The notes under the pieces: generated by a model
Seen by the model: only the letters and a program-made list of their open reading frames with translations
The model's database searches: none
What the model was told of the DNA's origin: nothing
Translations under genes and position numbers: made by a program
IMG/VR virus record: IMGVR_UViG_3300046007_011247
Location: 1-29,347 of that record
Length of the DNA stretch: 29,347 nt
Direction: 5' to 3' (one strand)
Origin: a virus
Part shown: positions 13,984 to 22,706 of the stretch, one piece after another
Layout of the letters: the number at the start of each line of letters is the position of its first letter
Numbering within the stretch: position 1 is the first letter of the stretch

Positions 13984-14421
13984 ATGGATATGAGAATACC
14001 TAATACATATGTTTACGAGTTAATAAAAGATAATGAAGTATTCTACATTGGAAAAACTATAAACCCTGAAGGAAGATTATTAGATCATTATCAAAAATAT
14101 GGTACTAGTATAATAATGAAAATAATTAATATATTCACTGATCCTGAACATGAAATTATTCTTGAGTATAAAGCAAAAGGAATTAATTTAAAAAATAAAG
14201 AATTTTATGTTGATAAAGATAAAACATATTCTGTAGGGGATATTATTGAATATAAGAAAAAACAAAACTCAAACCGAATATGGGATAATAAAACTCAAAC
14301 TGAGTTCCCAAGCGTATATGCTTTTGCTAAACATTTTAACTACTCAGATTATTTAGTTTCCGCCCATTTAAAAGGAAAAAATACAAAAATAAGTAAATTT
14401 TTAGATATTAAAAGCATATGA
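13984..14421 (+). CDS. GIY-YIG endonuclease, probable free-standing homing endonuclease
   Basis: A 145-residue protein. The N-terminal GIY-YIG domain is read from 'YVYELIKDNEVFYIGKT' (9-25) with the conserved R31 and H35 in 'PEGRLLDHY'. The C-terminal part 'DNKTQTEFPSVYAFAKHF' (about 101-118), 'LVSAHLKGK' resembles the NUMOD/IENR DNA-binding repeats of homing endonucleases. No intron is evident around it, so it would be a free-standing (Seg-like) enzyme. It overlaps the next gene by four bases (ATGA). A fixed Glu typical of the catalytic site may be E70 or E75, which I cannot decide by eye. Confidence 0.82.
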   Translation: MDMRIPNTYVYELIKDNEVFYIGKTINPEGRLLDHYQKYGTSIIMKIINIFTDPEHEIILEYKAKGINLKNKEFYVDKDKTYSVGDIIEYKKKQNSNRIWDNKTQTEFPSVYAFAKHFNYSDYLVSAHLKGKNTKISKFLDIKSI

Positions 14422-14606
14422 GTAAAACAAACATGACACTAACAAGTGTTAAAGTACAGAGCGAGTTATTTGAAGATTTTAAAATGAGTTGTGTTAAACA
14501 TAAGTTTTCTTTACAGAAGCTTGTAGATCGTACAATCCATTTATATCTTACAGATGATGAGTTTAGAAAGTCAATTCACAATCACAATAATTTAGAAAGA
14601 AAATAA
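14418..14606 (+). CDS. Ribbon-helix-helix DNA-binding protein
   Basis: A 62-residue protein fitting the Arc/MetJ ribbon-helix-helix plan: a short beta strand 'TSVKVQSELF' (9-18), helix 'EDFKMSCVKHKF' and helix 'LQKLVDRTIHLYLTDDEF' (32-49). Such dimers bind operators and often regulate nearby genes. It is translationally coupled to the GIY-YIG gene and immediately precedes the glycan locus, so it could control either. No operator pair was identified. Confidence 0.72.
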   Translation: MSKTNMTLTSVKVQSELFEDFKMSCVKHKFSLQKLVDRTIHLYLTDDEFRKSIHNHNNLERK

Positions 14607-14611
14607 GTTTT

Positions 14612-16045
14612 ATGAATTCAAGTTTTGCTTACCTTCCTCAAAATGAGAGGAAGAAAATTTTGCTAATCTGCGATGATATTAGAGTTCATTCAGGTGTAGC
14701 AACAGTTGCTCGAGAAATGGTATTAAATACAGCTCAGCATTTTAATTGGGTCAATGTAGGTGGAGCAATTAATCACCCAGAACAAGGTAAACGTTTAGAT
14801 TTAAGCGCTGATACTAATAGTAATACTGGGTTAACTGATAGCTCAGTTATATTATACCCAACTAACGGATATGGAGATGCTGGTTTAATTAGACAACTAA
14901 TAACAATAGAAAAACCAGATGCTATTTTCTTAATCACAGACCCAAGATATTTTATTTGGTTATTTCAGATTGAAAATGAAATTAGAAAGAAAACACCTAT
15001 TATATACTTAAACATTTGGGATGACTACCCAGCACCAATGTATAATAAAGCTTATTATGAATCATGTGATGCTTTATTAGCTATTTCAAAACAAACTAAA
15101 AATATTAATGAGTTAGTATTAGGTGATAAAACAAAAGGTAAAATTATTGAGTATGTACCTCATGGTTTAAACCATGATGTTTTTAAACCACTTGATAAGA
15201 ATGATAAAGAGTTAGTTGAGTTTAAGAAAAATTTATTTAAAGGAAAAGAATATGATTTTGTTATGTTCTTTAACTCTAGAAACATTCGTCGGAAACAAAT
15301 TCCTGATACAATGTTAGCATTTAGATTATTTCTAGATAAATTAACACCTGAACAAGCTAAAAAATGTGCTTTTGTACTACATACTCAAGTAGTTGATGAA
15401 AATGGTACTGATTTAGAAGCTGTAAGAGAATTATTATTAAATGAAGATCATCATAATGTTATTTTTTCTAATCAAGTGTTAGACCCTAAAGGAATGAATA
15501 TGTTATATAATTGTTCTGATGTTCAAATTTTATTAACTAACAATGAAGGATGGGGGTTAAGTTTAACTGAAGCTATTTTAGCAGGTAATCCAATTATTGC
15601 TAATGTAACAGGTGGAATGCAAGATCAAATGCGGTTTAGTAAAAAAGGTAAATGGATTAATTTTAGCGCTGATTTTCCTTCTAACCATAATGGAACAATT
15701 AAAGAACATGGTGAATGGGCATTCCCAGTATATCCAACTAATAGATCAATTCAAGGTTCTCCATTAACACCTTACATTTGGGATGATAGATGTAATGCTG
15801 AAGATGCAGCTAAACAAATAATGAATGTTTATGAACTATCTAGAGAAGAAAGACAATCACGAGGATTAAAAGGACGTGAATGGGCTTTATCAGATGAAGC
15901 AGGCCTTACAGGTGAAAAAATGGGTCAAAAAATAATTAGTATTTTAGACACATTATTTAAAACTTGGAAACCAAGAGAAAAATATGAATTTATAAACACA
16001 GATGAAGTTAAAGACAAAGTAGTACCTCACAAATTAGTATATTAA
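14612..16045 (+). CDS. GT4-type glycosyltransferase (GT-B fold)
   Basis: A 477-residue retaining-type glycosyltransferase. The N-terminal Rossmann half starts 'ILLICDDIRVHSGVATVAREM' (16-36). The C-terminal half has 'FFNSRNIRRKQIP' and the E-x7-E motif E312...E320 in 'NNEGWGLSLTEAILAGNPI'. GT4 enzymes move a sugar from a nucleotide-sugar donor. Donor and acceptor are not predictable here. Arginine codons are mixed CGN and AGA, as in the replication genes, so this gene looks long-resident in the phage. A similar GT4 gene follows 6 bases later. Confidence 0.87.
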   Translation: MNSSFAYLPQNERKKILLICDDIRVHSGVATVAREMVLNTAQHFNWVNVGGAINHPEQGKRLDLSADTNSNTGLTDSSVILYPTNGYGDAGLIRQLITIEKPDAIFLITDPRYFIWLFQIENEIRKKTPIIYLNIWDDYPAPMYNKAYYESCDALLAISKQTKNINELVLGDKTKGKIIEYVPHGLNHDVFKPLDKNDKELVEFKKNLFKGKEYDFVMFFNSRNIRRKQIPDTMLAFRLFLDKLTPEQAKKCAFVLHTQVVDENGTDLEAVRELLLNEDHHNVIFSNQVLDPKGMNMLYNCSDVQILLTNNEGWGLSLTEAILAGNPIIANVTGGMQDQMRFSKKGKWINFSADFPSNHNGTIKEHGEWAFPVYPTNRSIQGSPLTPYIWDDRCNAEDAAKQIMNVYELSREERQSRGLKGREWALSDEAGLTGEKMGQKIISILDTLFKTWKPREKYEFINTDEVKDKVVPHKLVY

Positions 16046-16051
16046 AAAGTT

Positions 16052-17359
16052 ATGAGTAAACCGTTATTTTTTATATCCTGCCCTATTGATACTTATAGTG
16101 GTTATGGAGCACGCTCTCGAGATTTAGTTAGAGCAATCATTCAATTAGATAAATATGATGTTAGAATCTTACCACAAATGTGGGGTAATACACCTTGGGG
16201 ATTCATTAATGATAATCCTGAATGGGAATTTTTAAACAGACATATTCATACTCAACCTCAATTACCTAAGCAGCCTGAGATTTGGATGCAAATCACTATC
16301 CCAAGTGAGTTTCAACCAATTGGAAAGTACAATATTGGAGTAACAGCAGGAATTGAAACTACAGTATCACCTGGAGATTGGATTGAAGGATGTAATAGAA
16401 TGAATTTAGTATTAACTTCTTCTGAGCATTCTAAAAATACATTTGTTAAGACAGTAATGCAAAAGGTAGATCAACGTACTAATCAAATTATAGGTGAGTT
16501 AAAAATTGAAAAACCAATTGAAGTATTATTTGAAGGAGCTGATATAGAAATCTATAAGCCACTTGATAAAGTATCTTTATTCCCTGAATTAGATGAAATT
16601 AAAGAAAAATTTGCGTTTTTATTTGTTGGTCATTGGATTAATGGAGATTTAAGTGAAGATAGAAAAAATGTTGGTTTATTAATTAAAATGTTTTTTGAAG
16701 TATTCAAGAACAAAAAAGACAAACCAGCGCTTATCTTAAAAACATCTCAAATGGGTTCATCATATATTGATCGAGATGAAATTTTAAAGAAAATTAAATT
16801 GATTAAAAAATCAATTAATAGTAAAGATTTACCAAATATTTATTTAATTCATGGTGAATTTACAGATGTTGAGATGAATGAGTTATATAACCATCCTAAA
16901 ATAAAAACGATGGTTAATTTAACTAAAGGTGAAGGATTTGGTAGACCATTACTTGAATTTAGTTTAACTAAAAAACCAATTATAACAACAGGTTGGAGTG
17001 GCCATATAGATTTCCTAAACCCAGAGTTTACAACATTATTACCAGGTCACTTAACAAATGTCCATCCAAGTGCTGCTAATAATTGGTTATTAAAAGAATC
17101 ACAATGGTTCTCAGTAGATTTAGGTCATGCCGCTACCACTATTAAAGATATATTTGAAGATTATAAAAAATATATTGATGGTGCTAAACGTCAAGCACAT
17201 AAGAGTAAAACTGAGTTTAGTTGGGATAAAATGAAGGATAAAGTAGATGAATTATTTACTAAATATATTCCTGAGTTTCCTAAAGAAGTTAAATTACAAT
17301 TACCTAAATTAAAGAAAATTGAATTACCTAAATTACAAAAAGTAGAAGATAATGGATAA
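16052..17359 (+). CDS. GT4-type glycosyltransferase
   Basis: A 435-residue GT-B glycosyltransferase. The N-terminus 'GYGARSRDLVRAI' (18-30) resembles a glycine-rich donor/acceptor loop. E-x7-E is E294...E302 in 'KGEGFGRPLLEFSLTKKPI'. The last 23 residues carry a degenerate Lys/Leu/Pro repeat ('LQLPKLKKIELPKLQK') that looks like a flexible basic tail. It sits directly after another GT4 gene and overlaps the next gene by 8 bases, so the three are probably translated from one message. Substrates are unknown. Confidence 0.85.
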   Translation: MSKPLFFISCPIDTYSGYGARSRDLVRAIIQLDKYDVRILPQMWGNTPWGFINDNPEWEFLNRHIHTQPQLPKQPEIWMQITIPSEFQPIGKYNIGVTAGIETTVSPGDWIEGCNRMNLVLTSSEHSKNTFVKTVMQKVDQRTNQIIGELKIEKPIEVLFEGADIEIYKPLDKVSLFPELDEIKEKFAFLFVGHWINGDLSEDRKNVGLLIKMFFEVFKNKKDKPALILKTSQMGSSYIDRDEILKKIKLIKKSINSKDLPNIYLIHGEFTDVEMNELYNHPKIKTMVNLTKGEGFGRPLLEFSLTKKPIITTGWSGHIDFLNPEFTTLLPGHLTNVHPSAANNWLLKESQWFSVDLGHAATTIKDIFEDYKKYIDGAKRQAHKSKTEFSWDKMKDKVDELFTKYIPEFPKEVKLQLPKLKKIELPKLQKVEDNG

Positions 17360-17810
17360 AATTATAAATTGCCCTAAATCAGGAGGTGATTTGTGTTATG
17401 AAACACAAGTTACACCTGAGATAACCAACTGGATGTCTTTATCATGTGGATATTGGACTAACAGCTTAATGACAGAAGGAAGTGAATTCTATACTCAACA
17501 AATGGAAATGTTACCTGAATTATATAAAGCATTGGCTTGGGAGGATAAGAGTACAGGTTTAATATGGTTACCACAAACTATCAATGAACCTAAACAAGGT
17601 ATGATATTTGCTAATGGGAATGAAGCCTCAAATTGGAAATGGGCAGCTGTTAAAGCAGTCCCAGTAACTGAAGAAGAAAAACATAAATACCCAATCCCAA
17701 AACAACCAGGTAAGTTTTATGAATATAGAATGGATATGACTACTCTTCAACATTTTGATGAAAGAGACTTTATAGATGCTTTAAGTTATATTGGCTTACT
17801 ACCAGAATAA
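17352..17810 (+). CDS. Unknown protein in the glycosyltransferase operon
   Basis: A 152-residue protein with no identified domain. It starts 'CPKSGGDLCYETQV' (7-20) and 'WMSLSCGYWTNSLM' (27-40), giving three conserved-looking cysteines, possibly a zinc site. Later it has 'GLIWLPQTINEP' and 'WKWAAVKAVPVTEEEKHKYP', and ends in an acidic helix. I associate the cysteine/Trp N-terminus with uncharacterised proteins of aquatic phages. Overlap with the preceding GT4 gene suggests a shared task, but the function is not known. Confidence 0.6.
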   Translation: MDKIINCPKSGGDLCYETQVTPEITNWMSLSCGYWTNSLMTEGSEFYTQQMEMLPELYKALAWEDKSTGLIWLPQTINEPKQGMIFANGNEASNWKWAAVKAVPVTEEEKHKYPIPKQPGKFYEYRMDMTTLQHFDERDFIDALSYIGLLPE

Positions 17811-17811
17811 T

Positions 17812-17820
17812 ATTATATTA
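17812..17820 (+). promoter_or_regulatory. Promoter-like box ATTATATTA before the GT2 gene
   Basis: It has the same 9-base core as the boxes before folE, polymerase part A and the clamp gene, and ends 8 bases before the ATG at 17829. It is the only such box seen in the glycan region and may start the long downstream operon. Confidence 0.4.
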
Positions 17821-17828
17821 ATGGTTAT

Positions 17829-18446
17829 ATGAAAATTAGTTATGCGATCACAGTATGTAATGAGTTAGAAGAAGTAAGTCGTTTACTTAACTTTCTTCAT
17901 CAACATAAACGACCTGAAGATGAAATTTGTGTTTTATTAGATAAACCAAAAGCATCTCAACAATTATTAGATGAACTTTATTATTGGTCATCTAAAGATA
18001 TAATCATATTAAAAGAAAGTGAATTTAAAGGACACTTTGCTGATTGGAAAAATGAATTAACTAGAATGTGTTCTGGTAATTATATTTTTCAAATTGATGC
18101 TGATGAAATACCTAATGATAATTTAATTGAATCACTTCCATCTATATTAGAAAATAATGTAGATGTTGTTTTAGTTCCTAGAGTGAATTTAGTTGAAGGT
18201 ATAACACCTCAACATATTCAAATGTGGGGTTGGAAACAAAATGAAAAAGGATGGATTCAATGGCCTGATCCTCAATGGAGAATATTTAAAAATGACCCTG
18301 ATATTAAATGGAAAAATAAATTACATGAGGTGTTAGACGGTTATAAAACATATTCTAATCTACCAGAAATGGAAGAGTATGCTTTATATCATTTTAAAAC
18401 AATAGAACGTCAAGAAAAACAAAATAATTTTTATAGTAAATTATAA
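17829..18446 (+). CDS. GT2-type glycosyltransferase (GT-A fold)
   Basis: A 205-residue family 2-like enzyme. It begins 'MKISYAITVCNELEEVSRLL', typical of the nucleotide-binding start of GT2. The metal-binding DxD is in 'FQIDADEIPNDNL' (about 92-104). The second half has 'WQWPDPQW'-like aromatic residues and 'KLHEVLDGY'. It is shorter than many GT2 proteins but has the full GT-A core. Arginine codons are mixed. The promoter-like box 8 bases upstream makes it a possible first gene of a transcription unit. Confidence 0.8.
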   Translation: MKISYAITVCNELEEVSRLLNFLHQHKRPEDEICVLLDKPKASQQLLDELYYWSSKDIIILKESEFKGHFADWKNELTRMCSGNYIFQIDADEIPNDNLIESLPSILENNVDVVLVPRVNLVEGITPQHIQMWGWKQNEKGWIQWPDPQWRIFKNDPDIKWKNKLHEVLDGYKTYSNLPEMEEYALYHFKTIERQEKQNNFYSKL

Positions 18447-18447
18447 G

Positions 18448-18954
18448 ATGGATATACCTAATAAACCAATGATGAGTGATATAGATATTAACTTATTATC
18501 TTCATACTTGTCTCCAAATGATATAATGTTAGAATGGGGATCAGGAGCTAGTACATTATTTTTCTCTAAATTTGTTAGTAAATATTACTCTATAGAACAT
18601 GATGCTAGTTGGGCTAACACACTTCATTTTCATCTCCCAGATAATGTTGTATATAATTTAGTGAAACCTGATTTGTATTTAACTGAGCCTTGGACAAAGT
18701 ATGATGAAATTAAAAGTTATGTTAACTATATAGATAATTTAAATGTTAAACTTTTTAATAAAGTTTTTATAGATGGGAGAGGAAGAGGATTTTGTGCTTT
18801 AAAAGTATTAAATTATATAAATGAAGATTCTTTAGTTTTTATACATGATTTTTGGACTAGAGAATGTAGAGGATATTTTGAGGTATTTAAATATTATGAT
18901 ATAATAGATTATACCACATCTAAAGAAGGATTAATTATCTTAAAAAAGAAATAA
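18448..18954 (+). CDS. SAM-dependent methyltransferase-like protein
   Basis: A 168-residue Rossmann protein. 'IMLEWGSGASTLFFSKF' (about 26-42) is a glycine-containing motif I for S-adenosylmethionine, 'YYSIEHDASW' holds the acidic residue at the end of strand 2, and 'KVFIDGRGRGFCALKVL' forms the next strand-loop. It lacks an obvious specificity domain. In a sugar locus it may methylate a sugar or a terminal residue (inference). All its arginine codons are AGA, unlike the replication genes. It lies one base after the GT2 gene. Confidence 0.65.
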   Translation: MDIPNKPMMSDIDINLLSSYLSPNDIMLEWGSGASTLFFSKFVSKYYSIEHDASWANTLHFHLPDNVVYNLVKPDLYLTEPWTKYDEIKSYVNYIDNLNVKLFNKVFIDGRGRGFCALKVLNYINEDSLVFIHDFWTRECRGYFEVFKYYDIIDYTTSKEGLIILKKK

Positions 18955-18956
18955 TT

Positions 18957-19937
18957 ATGACTATAGGATACATAGGTTCTTTTCATAGAATTCATGATGA
19001 AGAAGGAATAGCTTGTTCTTTAGAAAAACTAAATATTAATGTTGTTAGATTTCAAATTGATGATTTTTACTTAAACTATGAAGATAATATAAATAAAATA
19101 TTTTCTTCTAATTTAGATTTCTTAATGTCCCCAACATGGGAAATACCAAATTCCCAGTATATCATAGAAAAATGTAAAAAACATAATATTAAAACAATTA
19201 CATGGCACCCAGATGGTTATTATAATTATACTATTAGCCATGAACAATATATGGTTATGGGGAACCCAAATTGGATAGGTACAAGACATGACTCTGTGAT
19301 AGCCCCAAAAGAATCTAGAAATTTAGCTTATTGTACTGATTATGTATGTACTCCTGAAGGGTATGCTAATGAAATATATAGAGAATTAGGCATTAATCAT
19401 TTTGTTTTAAGACAAGGTATATATAATGAGTGTTGTTATAAAGGAATACCTAATTACCAACCATATGATATTCTGTTTGTAGGAAGTACTTCAAATGCAT
19501 ATCATACTTATAGAAAATCTTTAATTAATTATTTAAAAAATACATATGAAGATAGATTTTTACATATTGGTGAAAATGAAAATGATGTTAGAGGAGATGA
19601 GTTAAATAATTTAATAGCATCATGTAAAGTAATTATTGGTGAAAGTATTTTCCATCCTCAATATTGGTCTAATAGAATATATGAAACTATAGGAAGAGGT
19701 GGGTTTTGTTTACACGCCTATCATGAAGGTATTGAAAATGAATATAAAATAAAAGAACATTTTGATGTTTTTTATAGGGATGAATCTTTTGAAGTGATAA
19801 AAGAAAAAATTGACTATTGGATAAATAATAATGAAGAAAGAGAAAAAATAGCTATTAATGGTATGATACATACTCAAAAATATCATACTTTAGCTAATAG
19901 AGCAAATCAATTAATTGACATATTAACAAATAATTAA
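18957..19937 (+). CDS. CgeB-like GT-B glycosyltransferase
   Basis: A 326-residue protein with the C-terminal glycosyltransferase module of the CgeB/Glyco_trans_1_2 kind. The hallmark is 'WSNRIYETIGRGGFCLHAYH' (about 233-252), preceded by 'ILFVGSTSNAYHTYRKSLIN'. The N-terminal half has a degenerate Rossmann start 'MTIGYIGSFHRIHDEEGIA'. It probably transfers a sugar with an unknown donor. Thirteen of 14 arginine codons are AGA and one AGG, none CGN, which is the clearest codon shift in the window. Confidence 0.75.
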   Translation: MTIGYIGSFHRIHDEEGIACSLEKLNINVVRFQIDDFYLNYEDNINKIFSSNLDFLMSPTWEIPNSQYIIEKCKKHNIKTITWHPDGYYNYTISHEQYMVMGNPNWIGTRHDSVIAPKESRNLAYCTDYVCTPEGYANEIYRELGINHFVLRQGIYNECCYKGIPNYQPYDILFVGSTSNAYHTYRKSLINYLKNTYEDRFLHIGENENDVRGDELNNLIASCKVIIGESIFHPQYWSNRIYETIGRGGFCLHAYHEGIENEYKIKEHFDVFYRDESFEVIKEKIDYWINNNEEREKIAINGMIHTQKYHTLANRANQLIDILTNN

Positions 19938-19942
19938 ATTTT

Positions 19943-20896
19943 ATGAGAAACATTAAAAACACCAATGTTTGTGTTATAGGAGGAGCTGGATTTTTAGGTT
20001 CCCATTTAGTAGACCATCTTATAAATGACCGTAAATGCACAGTACTAATACTGGATAATTTGATTACAGGAAAAAAAGAGCATCTTCATCCTGAATCTAA
20101 ATTTATATGGTTTGATATTAGAGATGATGAACATGAGTTAGCTAAAATATTTACCCAAAATAATATTGAATATGTTTTTAATTACGCTGCTGAGCCATAT
20201 ATTCCTGAATGTTTTGAAAGACCAATGCATTTTTTTGATATCAATGCTACTTCTGTTTTAAAAGTATTGAATGCATGCCAAATAGCTAAAATTAAAGGTT
20301 TATTACAAGTTAGTTCAGCAGAAATATATGGTGATATGGTTGGAAAAATTAAAGAATCAGATCCTGTCACACCCCATTCTACTTATGGGGTTTCAAAAGC
20401 AGCAGCTGATGGTTTAGTACAAGTTAGATGGAAAGAAGCTAAAGTCCCAGCTATAGCTATGAGACAATTTAACTGTGTTGGTGAAAGAGAAACTCATGAA
20501 TATGTAATCCCAGAAATTATTTCTCAATTAGCTAAATCCAATGAAATTAAATTAGGTAATAATTCATTTAGAGATTTTCAATACGCTGGTGATGCTGTTA
20601 AAATGGCTGTTGAGTTACTTGAAAATGGAAAATTTGGTGAAGTATATAATATGGGAAGTGAAGATGGTGTAAAAATATATGATTTGGCTAACATAATTGG
20701 AAAACTTATGGGTCATGATTCTATTAAGATTGAAGTTGACCAAACAAGAGTTAGACCCTGGGAAATATGGCATTTACAATCTGATAACACAAAACTATAC
20801 TCAGTTATAGGTACTAAAACTCCAACTTCATTAGAGGTAGCTTTACAAAAAACAATAGAATATTATTATAACAATAATCAAAAATGGGCATTTTAA
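19943..20896 (+). CDS. Extended SDR sugar-nucleotide dehydratase/epimerase
   Basis: A 317-residue NAD(P)-dependent sugar-nucleotide enzyme. The cofactor motif 'GGAGFLGS' spans 13-20. The active site has S124/S125 in 'SSAEIYG', Y148 and K152 in 'YGVSK', and a substrate-end motif 'RPWEIWHLQSDNTK'. Dehydratases of the RmlB type have a D-E pair, but here the D position is A126 with E127 kept, which is closer to the S-x-E of GDP-mannose 4,6-dehydratase or LegB-like enzymes than to 4-epimerases. It would supply the keto-sugar for the aminotransferases downstream. Whether it is a dehydratase or an epimerase is not settled by sequence alone. Confidence 0.85.
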   Translation: MRNIKNTNVCVIGGAGFLGSHLVDHLINDRKCTVLILDNLITGKKEHLHPESKFIWFDIRDDEHELAKIFTQNNIEYVFNYAAEPYIPECFERPMHFFDINATSVLKVLNACQIAKIKGLLQVSSAEIYGDMVGKIKESDPVTPHSTYGVSKAAADGLVQVRWKEAKVPAIAMRQFNCVGERETHEYVIPEIISQLAKSNEIKLGNNSFRDFQYAGDAVKMAVELLENGKFGEVYNMGSEDGVKIYDLANIIGKLMGHDSIKIEVDQTRVRPWEIWHLQSDNTKLYSVIGTKTPTSLEVALQKTIEYYYNNNQKWAF

Positions 20897-20897
20897 T

Positions 20898-21401
20898 ATG
20901 AAAGAACCAGTAATGGACCCAAATTTTTGGGCAACTAGATTAAAAAATTCTTCTCAACTAAGACATTCAGTATTTTTGTGTAGTGATAATGATTGGGAAG
21001 AGATAAATATACATCATTATCATATGTTAACTAAATATATAGATGTGAAAAAAGATAAGGTTTTAGAAGCAGGATGTGGATATGGTAGATGGTCTCCCTT
21101 ATTTAAAAATTATACTGGGGTGGACATATCACCAGATTTTATTAATTTAGCTAAGGATAAATTTCCTATGCATAAAAATAATTTTATATGTGAAGATTTA
21201 AAAAAACTACCTTTTAATGATAAAGTTTTTGATTGGTGTTTTACTGTGTCAACAAAAGCTATGATAATTAGAGAGGTAGATTTAAACACTTGGATTGAAA
21301 TGGAAAATGAATTAAAACGAGTAGCTAAAAAAGTATTAATTTTAGAATATTCATATAGTTTACCTTCTAATACTAATAGAGACAATGTTGAAATTATATG
21401 A
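20898..21401 (+). CDS. Class I SAM-dependent methyltransferase
   Basis: A 167-residue methyltransferase of the type 11 kind. Motif I is 'VLEAGCGYGRWSPLF' (about 55-69), followed by 'YTGVDISPDFINLAK' and the post-motif 'CEDLKKLPFNDKVFDWCFTV' (about 95-114). The chain ends shortly after strand 5, so it is compact but has the core fold. In this locus a sugar O- or N-methylation is plausible. It begins one base after the SDR gene stop and overlaps the next gene by four bases (ATGA). Confidence 0.8.
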   Translation: MKEPVMDPNFWATRLKNSSQLRHSVFLCSDNDWEEINIHHYHMLTKYIDVKKDKVLEAGCGYGRWSPLFKNYTGVDISPDFINLAKDKFPMHKNNFICEDLKKLPFNDKVFDWCFTVSTKAMIIREVDLNTWIEMENELKRVAKKVLILEYSYSLPSNTNRDNVEII

Positions 21402-22264
21402 AAATAGCTTTTTTTACAATTGGGGGACAAATTTTAGGTCCTATAGAAAATGAATTAAAAAAACAAAATATAGAATTATTAATAAATACTTGTGATGATA
21501 GTTGTGATTTAATTTATTTATCAACACTTAGTGCTACTTCTGAAGCATACTCAGCGGCTCAATCATATCCTGATATCCCGGTAATAGTATACAATTGGGA
21601 TCAATATAAATGGTATAAATCACAAACTGGATATAAATGGGATATGTTTAATGAATTACAAAAACAAAGTATAGAAATTTGGACTCCAAGTAAGGCTGTT
21701 AATTTAAGAGTAGAAGAATTTTTAGGATTAGGTCATAAATGTTATATTATAAAATCATTTGCTCGATTATTTGATTATAATAAAGAAGAAATTAAAGATA
21801 ATAGATATGTGTTTCAAGTTGTTAGAAACTATAACTCTGACCCAAATTTTTATTGGGCTAAGCAAGCATGTGAAGAATTAAATATTCCTCTTTATACAAA
21901 TGATAATCATCATAGATCAGAAGAAGAATTCCAAAAATTTATAGCTGAGTCTACTCTACTACTATGCCATTATGATGAAGCATCTACAGGTGGTTTAACA
22001 TTAATAGAAGGACATAAGTTAGGAAAACCAGTATTAGTGTGTGATTCTCCATATATGGGGGCTAAAGATTATTTTGGAGATAGAGCTATATATTTTGAAA
22101 GAAATAACTATGAAGATTTTAAAAACAAATTAAAAGATACTTTTGATAACCCACCTAAATATGATATATTAGAATGTGAAGAATTTACTAATCAATATGT
22201 TATTGATAATATGGTAAAAAATATGGTTGATAGATTTAATTATTTAAAAGACAATAATGGATAA
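21398..22264 (+). CDS. GT4-like glycosyltransferase
   Basis: A 288-residue GT-B enzyme, somewhat short. The N-terminal half 'MKIAFFTIGGQILGPIENEL' and 'IPVIVYNWDQYKWYKS' form the acceptor domain. The C-terminal half holds 'DEASTGGLTLIEGHKLGKPV' (about 190-209), the E-x7-E donor motif in modified form. Overlap of 4 bases with the methyltransferase and 8 bases with the acetyltransferase gene indicates one operon. The acceptor is unknown. Confidence 0.78.
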   Translation: MKIAFFTIGGQILGPIENELKKQNIELLINTCDDSCDLIYLSTLSATSEAYSAAQSYPDIPVIVYNWDQYKWYKSQTGYKWDMFNELQKQSIEIWTPSKAVNLRVEEFLGLGHKCYIIKSFARLFDYNKEEIKDNRYVFQVVRNYNSDPNFYWAKQACEELNIPLYTNDNHHRSEEEFQKFIAESTLLLCHYDEASTGGLTLIEGHKLGKPVLVCDSPYMGAKDYFGDRAIYFERNNYEDFKNKLKDTFDNPPKYDILECEEFTNQYVIDNMVKNMVDRFNYLKDNNG

Positions 22265-22706
22265 ATTAAGTAATATATTAAATTATCAAACTATAGCAGA
22301 TTGTAAATTTGGTAAAGATGTTAAACTCATGCAACCATATAACATATATGGTTGTGAATTTGGAGATGGATGTTTTGTAGGACCATTTGTAGAAATACAA
22401 AAAAATGTAAAAATAGGAACTAAAACTAGAATAAGTTCACATACTTTTATTTGTGAGTATGTAACTATTGGAGATAATTGTTTTATAGGACATGGAGTGG
22501 TATTCACAAATGATAAATTTACAGATGAAAACTCTACATTATATCCCACAAAAATAGGAAATAATGTAAAAATAGGGTCTAACTCTACTATTTTACCTGT
22601 GTCTATTGGAGATAATACTATTATAGGAGCAGGAACTGTAGTAACTAAAGATATTCCTCCTAATAGTATAGCATATGGTAACCCAATTAAAATAAAATCA
22701 ATATGA
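22257..22706 (+). CDS. Left-handed beta-helix sugar N-acetyltransferase
   Basis: A 149-residue hexapeptide-repeat acyltransferase. Repeats of [LIV]-G-x-x-x-x run from about residue 16 to 140 ('FGDGCFVGPFVEI', 'IGTKTRISS', 'IGDNCFIGHGVVFTND', 'IGNNVKIGSNSTI', 'IGDNTIIGAGTVV'). 'GHGVVFTNDKF' is the hallmark of sugar-nucleotide N-acetyltransferases such as WbpD/WlbB and FdtC, with H77 a likely catalytic residue. The end 'AYGNPIKIKSI' matches 'vyGnPAk'. It would acetylate the amino group installed by the DegT enzymes, using acetyl-CoA. Overlaps both neighbours. Confidence 0.88.
   Translation: MDKLSNILNYQTIADCKFGKDVKLMQPYNIYGCEFGDGCFVGPFVEIQKNVKIGTKTRISSHTFICEYVTIGDNCFIGHGVVFTNDKFTDENSTLYPTKIGNNVKIGSNSTILPVSIGDNTIIGAGTVVTKDIPPNSIAYGNPIKIKSI

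Noticed and set aside
22332-22354. Perfect 10-bp inverted repeat with 3-base loop in the acetyltransferase gene
   Set aside because: No T-run follows and it is within a codon-constrained AT-rich gene, so it is likely fortuitous.
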